Origin: Bacteroidota bacterium
GTDB taxonomy: Bacteria > Bacteroidota > Bacteroidia > B-17B0 > Aurantibacillaceae
Assembly: GCA_023433205.1 (NCBI GenBank)
Contig: JAEZDS010000102.1
Span: forward strand, 1-10,873
Length of the DNA: 10,873 nucleotides
Direction: 5' to 3'
The translations under genes and the position numbers were made by a program. The notes under the pieces were generated by a model, which saw only the letters and a program-made list of their open reading frames with translations, made no database searches and was not told the DNA's origin. Positions 6,463 to 10,873 of this stretch are shown here, one piece after another; position 1 is the first letter of the stretch; each line of letters opens with the position of its first letter.

Positions 6463-7356
6463 TCACTGCCCCCAATCGCGCGACACAACCAGGTAAACCA
6501 CAGGCCCTATAAAAATGGCCAGGTAAAACAACAGCACCAGCAGTTTACGGAATCCTTTAAGGTCGGGAACCAGATTGGTTTGTAATACCGCTGAGATATG
6601 CTGAATGATGATCCCTTCAAGAATACTGTATTCGTACCTGCCAGGTGCAAGTGAGGAATACTTTTTCGGAAATGAAAAGATAAGACAGTCACGCATCAGC
6701 CAGTAGTCCCTATCGGGCAGCGAGGCATAATCAACGCGATAATTAATTTTCTCCTGTTTCAGGTATTCCCTGATCTTCTGGTATTTTGATTCATTATAAA
6801 GTTCAAGCGCTATAAAAAAAGGTACCAGCACCAGAATAAAACTCTGCGCAAAAATTGCCATGAGCAAAAGCACCATAATGGACAAAATGCCAAAGACCAT
6901 GTGAATGATAAAATTGTCCTTAAAGAACAGCGTCTCAATCAACCGGCCACCATCAAGGGGATGAAAAGGTAAACAGTTCAGAAGGTTTATGATCAGAAAA
7001 GAATAAGCAAGGATCTTTACATTCTCATTGTTCCATTCAAGGTTCAGGTAGTACAATAACATTCCGAGTAGAATTCCCGGTACCGGGCCTGCCAGAATAA
7101 TAAAACTCAGCTGTTTCTGAGAAACCTGCTGTTTATTGCCGCTGGTTAAGGCGCCAAGCAGTGGTATAATAAAGATCTTTACATTACTGTAGCCGTAACG
7201 GCGCATCAAAAGGAAGTGACCCATTTCGTGAATGATCAAAACCACAAGAATAGCTGCTACATAAGTAAGGTTCTGGTCGAAGAACAGATAAAACAACAGT
7301 GCGTAAATAAACAGACTCAGCAACGAGCGCTGAAGCGCGTTCTGTTTCCGCTCCAT
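6463..7356 (-). CDS. M50 (site-2 protease) family membrane metalloprotease-like protein
   Basis: A 297-residue polytopic membrane protein. The zinc motif HEMGH is at 43-47 in the second hydrophobic segment. GPVPG at 90-94 and NCLPFHPLDGGRLIE (127-141, with D135) supply the second zinc-ligand motif of the M50 family. More membrane segments follow at about 151-185 and 271-291. A polar stretch (about 190-265) lies between them; it is presumably soluble and shows no PDZ or CBS domain that I can recognise. The motifs predict an active intramembrane zinc protease, but the substrate is unknown. The ATG at 7356 was chosen. The frame stays open upstream to 7566, but that part overlaps the 3' end of the heme A synthase gene in another frame and encodes low-complexity residues with no M50 features. 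The gap to the upstream gene is 52 bases, so an operon is likely. Stop TGA. Confidence 0.8.
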   Translation of the reverse strand: MERKQNALQRSLLSLFIYALLFYLFFDQNLTYVAAILVVLIIHEMGHFLLMRRYGYSNVKIFIIPLLGALTSGNKQQVSQKQLSFIILAGPVPGILLGMLLYYLNLEWNNENVKILAYSFLIINLLNCLPFHPLDGGRLIETLFFKDNFIIHMVFGILSIMVLLLMAIFAQSFILVLVPFFIALELYNESKYQKIREYLKQEKINYRVDYASLPDRDYWLMRDCLIFSFPKKYSSLAPGRYEYSILEGIIIQHISAVLQTNLVPDLKGFRKLLVLLFYLAIFIGPVVYLVVSRDWGQ

Positions 7357-7408
7357 TACTTTTGGTTTTGGCGGATATGTTCCCGGCGTGTGGCTGCCCT
7401 GCTCTCCT

Positions 7409-8476
7409 TTATCCTGCAATTTTTCTGTTATTAAATAGATGAAACAATAAATATATGGAAGCTGCGAATAAAAAGAAAGCGCCGGTCTGGTGCAATGCAC
7501 CCAAAACAACTGGCACGTTGTGCAGCAACGTATAAACACCCAATATAAACTGTATGGTAACCCCATAAATAAGCAGTGTTACGCCCAGGTGTTGTTGTTT
7601 ATTTAGAGAAAGTTTATTCGACCGCACCCAGATCACAGCCACCAGTGCCACTACAACCAGGGCCAGCATTCTGTGCGTAAACTGAATGCCTGCTGCGTTC
7701 TCAAAAATGTTCTGAAACCAAGTCTCTTTGGCGCTTACCTGTTCGGCCATCCAGCTTTCTCCCATTTTTGGCCAGGTATTATAAATGTGTCCAGGCCTTA
7801 TTTTTGCCGCATCACCTTCAACGTAGCCGGCGGTAAACGCGCCGAAAATTATCTGTATGATCAGAACAGTAAAAAATACCACCGTGATATTTCTCAGTGG
7901 GTGGCGCGCGCTCTTCTCACTTTCTTTAGGAAAGATGAGCCGCAATGCAAACCAGAAAGTAAAAGCAAAAAGTGTAAAAGCACTGATAAGGTGTGTGGCC
8001 AGCCGGTAATGACTCACCGCAGGCTTTTGTTGTAGTCCGCTGTAAACCATCCACCAGCCAATTACCGCCTGCATGGCTCCCAGCAAAAACAGGAGGATCA
8101 TGCCAGGCCACATCTGCCGTGTGATCTTTTTTCGGATCACAAAATATATAAAACCAAAAAGAAATACATACATCATTATCCTTCCGGTAAGCCGGTGTAT
8201 GTATTCCCACCAGAAAATGCGTTTGAATTCTTCAAGCGCCATATTGCTGTTTACTTTCTGAAACTCCGGACTTTGCTGGTATTTCTGAAAACGCTCAAGC
8301 CACATTTCATCATTGAGCGGGGGAACCGAGCCCATAAAACTCCAGTCGGTGATTGAAAGCCCCGAATGAGTAAGCCTGGTGAGACAGCCAATAACCACCA
8401 TCGCATATATCAGGAAACAGCCGCTAAGCAGCCAGTAAATGATCGCCCTGTGTGGGGAAGTTCTGATAAGGGACAT
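7409..8476 (-). CDS. ctaA: Heme A synthase, COX15/CtaA family
   Basis: A 355-residue inner-membrane protein with about eight hydrophobic segments. It converts heme O to heme A by oxidising the C8 methyl to a formyl group, which supplies aa3-type cytochrome c oxidase. COX15-type marks are GCLTRLTHSGLSITDW (30-45), SVPPLN (50-55), WWEYIHRLTGR (89-99), ATHL (160-163), QFTHRM (265-270) and GALHQTGAF (326-334). These supply the paired histidines H94/H162 and H268/H329 expected for the two heme sites. The length and the PPLN insert match the alphaproteobacterial/mitochondrial (COX15) type rather than the shorter Bacillus CtaA. The ATG at 8476 is strong, with a good promoter directly upstream. It is likely first in an operon with the M50 protein. 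The function implies aerobic respiration in this organism. Confidence 0.95.
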   Translation of the reverse strand: MSLIRTSPHRAIIYWLLSGCFLIYAMVVIGCLTRLTHSGLSITDWSFMGSVPPLNDEMWLERFQKYQQSPEFQKVNSNMALEEFKRIFWWEYIHRLTGRIMMYVFLFGFIYFVIRKKITRQMWPGMILLFLLGAMQAVIGWWMVYSGLQQKPAVSHYRLATHLISAFTLFAFTFWFALRLIFPKESEKSARHPLRNITVVFFTVLIIQIIFGAFTAGYVEGDAAKIRPGHIYNTWPKMGESWMAEQVSAKETWFQNIFENAAGIQFTHRMLALVVVALVAVIWVRSNKLSLNKQQHLGVTLLIYGVTIQFILGVYTLLHNVPVVLGALHQTGAFFLFAASIYLLFHLFNNRKIAG

Positions 8477-8486
8477 TTGCAGCGCG

Positions 8487-8519
8487 CAAAGTTAGGGGTT
8501 TTTTAGGATTGCTGTCAAA
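8487..8519 (-). promoter_or_regulatory. Bacteroidota-type promoter for heme A synthase
   Basis: On the minus strand, TTTG (8519-8516) is followed after 21 bases by TAACTTTG (8494-8487). The -7 box is an exact match to TAnnTTTG and the -33 box is exact. Transcription would begin about 5-8 bases downstream, near 8480, only a few bases from the ATG at 8476. The mRNA would therefore be leaderless or nearly so. The rest of the 8477-8648 gap shows nothing else convincing. Confidence 0.65.
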
Positions 8520-8648
8520 AGGATTAAAGCAGCGGACCTAAATTAAGATGTACTTTTCTGCAAATGAGGCAAGCTTAGTGCTCTTAGCGCCTTATTAATT
8601 TGCGAAGCAATTCCGATTAGTAAGAGATCCTTCGCCAGCGGCAACCAC

Positions 8649-10211
8649 CTATTTCTCGTACGCCCCGGCAGTGATACTACCTGCAGCGCCGTTCCTGAGT
8701 TTTAATAGGATGTCGCGTGGAAAAAGAGCAGTAACAGCAACCGCAAGGGGATCAGAAAATCCGCTGGCCCTCTGCTCATCGGCATCCAGAGCGAACTTGT
8801 AGGTCTCTATGTCGTCGTATTCAAGAGAAGTGGTGCTGCTTTGCACTGAAATATAGTTGGCTGTGCCGGTATTGATATTTGTTTTCACCCAGCAACTGCT
8901 GAAGGTATAAGAGGGGGTTACTCCTCCCCCGCTCTTCAGATCAATGTCCAGCTCATTTTCCCGGCTGCCGTCAATGATACAGTTGCCGAAAAAATATCGG
9001 TTAGGAATTACCTGCAATTCTGTGTAGTTATTCAATCGTAAAGTAGACTTTTCGCGCACCTTGCCTTTTTTCCAGAAGTTGGCAAAGGTACAGTGGTAAA
9101 ATTCGTAGGAGCCACCCAGGGTAAGGTTAATGCTATGTTCCTGGCAGTTGCTGATAACATTATTAAATCCCGATACATTAAAAGCAAGACCATATAATCC
9201 CCACATGCTCATATTCTGGATAATGGTATTCTGAATATTCAGTCCCACACGCAAGCCCGAAGATGTGTCGGCGCCATTAAATAATTCTGCCTGCACGCCG
9301 ATGTAGCCATTTTTGATAATGGCATAATCTATCACGTTCTGATCACTGCCTTCATTTATCCAGATCCTGTCCCACTGTCCGGGATCATCAGCAAAATCTC
9401 TTTCCCGCCTGGCGCCCTGAAAATGCACCTCGTTTCCTTTTTTGCCCAGCACTCTTATTTGTCCGTAACGGTACACCCAGATGCCTGCCTTATAATTCAG
9501 GTACACCTCTGTACCGGCAGGGATCCGTAATTTCTGCAGAGAATCAACCACCAGGAAACCATAGATCACATGGGGTTTGTCGTTTTTCCATACAAATTCA
9601 TCACCCACCATGGTATATGAATTCTGCAAGGTATCTACCAGCGAATATGGCAGGTAGCTGCCATCACTAAATTTAATTGCGCGTGTGGGGTAATGGTAAT
9701 AGGCATCCTGGCCCCAGGCCTCAAGTACTACACTTTGTTCATTGCCATTGGTGTTGAAGATCACACGGTCGTGGTGAATTTTTTGAGTGCGGCCCCCGTT
9801 GGGTTTGTTGTTTTCCTGCACAAAAACATAAATGCTGTCGCGCGGCCCAACCTCAATATTGCTGAACTTTTTGCCCGGCTCCCCATCCACATTCAGGAAA
9901 AAAGGAGAATTCGTTCTTTCAAGTCTGATAGAGCTTATTCTGATCGGTTTGCTGTTATTATTCAGAATTCTGAAGTTGCGTGTTGCAGAACCAATGGTGG
10001 TGAACACGGTATCAAAAAGCACCGAATCGGTAGAAAAAGCAAGTTTGTCGGAGGCATCTTGAGCGAAAGTTTCCTTTTTACGGCAGCCACCTGTTATCAA
10101 TACAAGACAAATGAGAGGATAGAATATCTTAAGAATCGTTTTTATTTTTCCTTTTTTACAGTCTGCAAATATAAACGGATAAAATACTGAAATAGTGTCT
10201 TTTCGGCACAT
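8649..10211 (-). CDS. Lipoprotein with Ig-like domain and right-handed parallel beta-helix
   Basis: A 520-residue protein counted from the only in-frame ATG (10211). The hydrophobic stretch FYPLICLVLITGG leads to Cys43, a lipobox-like site, so it is probably an outer-membrane lipoprotein. Residues about 54-160 look like an Ig/ASH-type beta-sandwich (DSVLFDTVFTTIG, then FRILNNNSKPIRIS). From about 220 to 500, repeated short beta-strand/turn units with NxIIxN-type ladders (DYAIIKNGYIG, NTIIQNMSMWGLYG, NVISNCQEHS) indicate a right-handed parallel beta-helix. No catalytic motif of a polysaccharide lyase is visible, so the function is unassigned: carbohydrate binding or a structural surface role. 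The true start is in doubt. A -7 box lies downstream of the ATG, and an ATA at 10145-10143 begins a textbook lipoprotein signal peptide (KTILKIFYPLI), placing the Cys at residue 21. A GTG at 10259 is also in frame. The stop is TAG. Confidence 0.8.
   Translation of the reverse strand: MCRKDTISVFYPFIFADCKKGKIKTILKIFYPLICLVLITGGCRKKETFAQDASDKLAFSTDSVLFDTVFTTIGSATRNFRILNNNSKPIRISSIRLERTNSPFFLNVDGEPGKKFSNIEVGPRDSIYVFVQENNKPNGGRTQKIHHDRVIFNTNGNEQSVVLEAWGQDAYYHYPTRAIKFSDGSYLPYSLVDTLQNSYTMVGDEFVWKNDKPHVIYGFLVVDSLQKLRIPAGTEVYLNYKAGIWVYRYGQIRVLGKKGNEVHFQGARRERDFADDPGQWDRIWINEGSDQNVIDYAIIKNGYIGVQAELFNGADTSSGLRVGLNIQNTIIQNMSMWGLYGLAFNVSGFNNVISNCQEHSINLTLGGSYEFYHCTFANFWKKGKVREKSTLRLNNYTELQVIPNRYFFGNCIIDGSRENELDIDLKSGGGVTPSYTFSSCWVKTNINTGTANYISVQSSTTSLEYDDIETYKFALDADEQRASGFSDPLAVAVTALFPRDILLKLRNGAAGSITAGAYEK
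10166..10173 (-). promoter_or_regulatory. Candidate -7 promoter element of the lipoprotein gene
   Basis: TATATTTG on the minus strand (10173-10166) matches TAnnTTTG exactly. The -33 side has only a weak TTTC at short spacing. Transcription would start near 10160, downstream of the ATG at 10211 but about 15 bases upstream of the ATA at 10145. An AAGGA-like purine run (about 10157-10149) sits in between as a possible ribosome-binding site. Confidence 0.4.
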
Positions 10212-10286
10212 AGAAATAAAATAATCCCGGGGTTTGCCTTCCAGTAGGTCACATTTCACGGCGAAATTGGCAAATACTCCCAGGCG

Positions 10287-10318
10287 TTTTTATTTCTCAA
10301 TCAAATTTCTATCCTTTG
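10287..10318 (+). promoter_or_regulatory. Weak candidate promoter of the TPR gene
   Basis: TATCCTTTG (10310-10318) is the TAnnTTTG box with one extra base. TTTT (10287-10290) lies 19 bases before it, in place of TTTG. It ends 12 bases before the ATG at 10331. The position is right but both boxes are imperfect. Confidence 0.3.
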
Positions 10319-10330
10319 TACTCCCACTTA

Positions 10331-10840
10331 ATGAGCAGATTTTTTACGCTCTGTTTCCTGCTACTGAATATTTGTGCTCCGGCGCAGCAGCAGGTTATTG
10401 ACTCAATTCAGCAGTTAATACGTGAAGCTCCTTCTACCGATGAGGCACTCAGCCAGAAAGCAGTTCTTGTTTTAAAATATTTTGTGGCAGGTAAACCTGG
10501 CGAAAGCAGCAAACTGTTAAAACAAGCTATGGCAGAAGCTGCCAAAGGAGCATCCGATAAAGCACTGGGCAATCTTTACAAAAGTGCTGGAACCCTGCAC
10601 TTTTACGAACACCGGCTCGATTCAGCGCTTGCCTGTTATGAAATAGCCCACAAGTACCTTGAGCGTGCCGGCGATAAGGTTGGCGTTATTAAGAGCCTTT
10701 GTAACATCGGCAATATTTACGGCATGCAGGGTGATGTTGAAAAAGCGCTTGACTACTACCGCAAAGCACTTTTACTCGAAGAGCAGGCAGGTTTTACCGA
10801 AGGCGCTCATGTGCCCCTTAATAATATAGCTGTACTCTAG
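10331..10840 (+). CDS. TPR-repeat protein, N-terminal part, ended by an apparent in-frame amber codon
   Basis: 169 residues from the ATG at 10331; the frame also reaches a TTG at 10316, which lies in the promoter region. The signal peptide is about 1-19 (MSRFFTLCFLLLN, then APAQ). A helical lead-in is followed by TPR units at about 79-112 and 119-152, the second with NIGNIYGMQGDVEKALDYY (125-143), and a third begins at about 162. The TAG at 10838-10840 falls exactly where the conserved tyrosine of that third unit belongs. The same frame continues after it to the window's edge with TPR-like residues (RRLNISGKALD). The gene is therefore probably longer than shown and interrupted. In Bacteroidota such exported TPR arrays commonly precede a membrane segment and a histidine kinase or LuxR-type domain, but that part lies outside the window. 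It is divergent from the lipoprotein gene. Confidence 0.75.
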   Translation: MSRFFTLCFLLLNICAPAQQQVIDSIQQLIREAPSTDEALSQKAVLVLKYFVAGKPGESSKLLKQAMAEAAKGASDKALGNLYKSAGTLHFYEHRLDSALACYEIAHKYLERAGDKVGVIKSLCNIGNIYGMQGDVEKALDYYRKALLLEEQAGFTEGAHVPLNNIAVL

Positions 10841-10873
10841 CGTCGTCTGAATATTTCAGGCAAAGCGCTTGAC
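10841..10873 (+). pseudogene. In-frame continuation of the TPR gene after the amber codon (partial)
   Basis: Eleven codons in the same frame read RRLNISGKALD and complete the first helix turn and the KALD signature of the third TPR unit. The last 12 bases (10862-10873) are identical to 10743-10754, at the equivalent place in the previous unit. This shows that homologous coding sequence resumes after the stop. It is cut by the window's right edge. Confidence 0.6.

Noticed and set aside
7357..7566. N-terminal extension of the M50 protein by up to 70 codons
   Set aside because: It overlaps the heme A synthase 3' end for most of its length, has no ATG start close to the downstream gene, and adds no M50 features. 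The ATG at 7356 is simpler.
9693..10190. 165-codon plus-strand open frame antisense to the lipoprotein gene
   Set aside because: It overlaps the Ig-like domain of the lipoprotein and has no family features.
10838..10840. Genome-wide recoding of TAG as a sense codon
   Set aside because: Three other genes in the window end properly at TAG, so the codon works as a stop here.

Overview
The window looks like chromosomal DNA of an aerobic member of the Bacteroidota. The pointers are a TonB-dependent receptor with an N-terminal carboxypeptidase-regulatory-like domain, a small HYC/CC/PP-type protein of a kind known mainly from this phylum, an OmpA-family protein with a GHxCC variant motif, a TPR protein of the type that often precedes a histidine kinase, weak Shine-Dalgarno sequences, and a near-perfect TTTG-N21-TAnnTTTG promoter in front of the heme A synthase gene. 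GC content is moderate. Genus cannot be told from the sequence.

Layout, left to right. 1-159 is the 3' end of a plus-strand gene, probably an arginase/formimidoylglutamase-family enzyme. 194-1060 (minus) is a secreted protein with two OmpA-like domains. 1061-1430 is noncoding and carries a 7-bp-period repeat array. 1431-3011 (minus) is a cationic-amino-acid-type APC transporter. Divergent from it, on the plus strand, is a tight three-gene group (3136-6183): a small cysteine-rich HYC_CC_PP-like protein, a secreted HMA (heavy-metal-associated) domain protein, and a TonB-dependent receptor. This is very probably a metal (copper-like) handling operon of the envelope. 6184-6462, between convergent genes, holds palindromes and a ~110-bp structured repeat-like element with near-perfect terminal inverted repeats. 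7356-6463 and 8476-7409 (minus) are an M50 site-2-protease-like membrane protein and the COX15-type heme A synthase just upstream of it. 10211-8649 (minus) is a beta-helix lipoprotein. 10331 onward (plus) is a TPR protein whose reading frame is broken by an amber codon 33 bases before the window's edge.

Most genes are ordinary envelope and energy-metabolism functions. Heme A synthase implies an aa3-type cytochrome oxidase and hence aerobic respiration. That oxidase needs copper, so an uptake or homeostasis role for the nearby HYC/HMA/receptor group is an attractive but unproven link.

The oddest signals are two single-base anomalies within about 700 bases at the right end. One is an apparent ATA start codon in the lipoprotein gene. 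The other is a TAG that exactly replaces the conserved tyrosine of a TPR unit. Other points worth a second look are the structured element at 6311-6447, the heptamer array at 1101-1181, and the repeated vicinal cysteines in all three proteins of the metal group.
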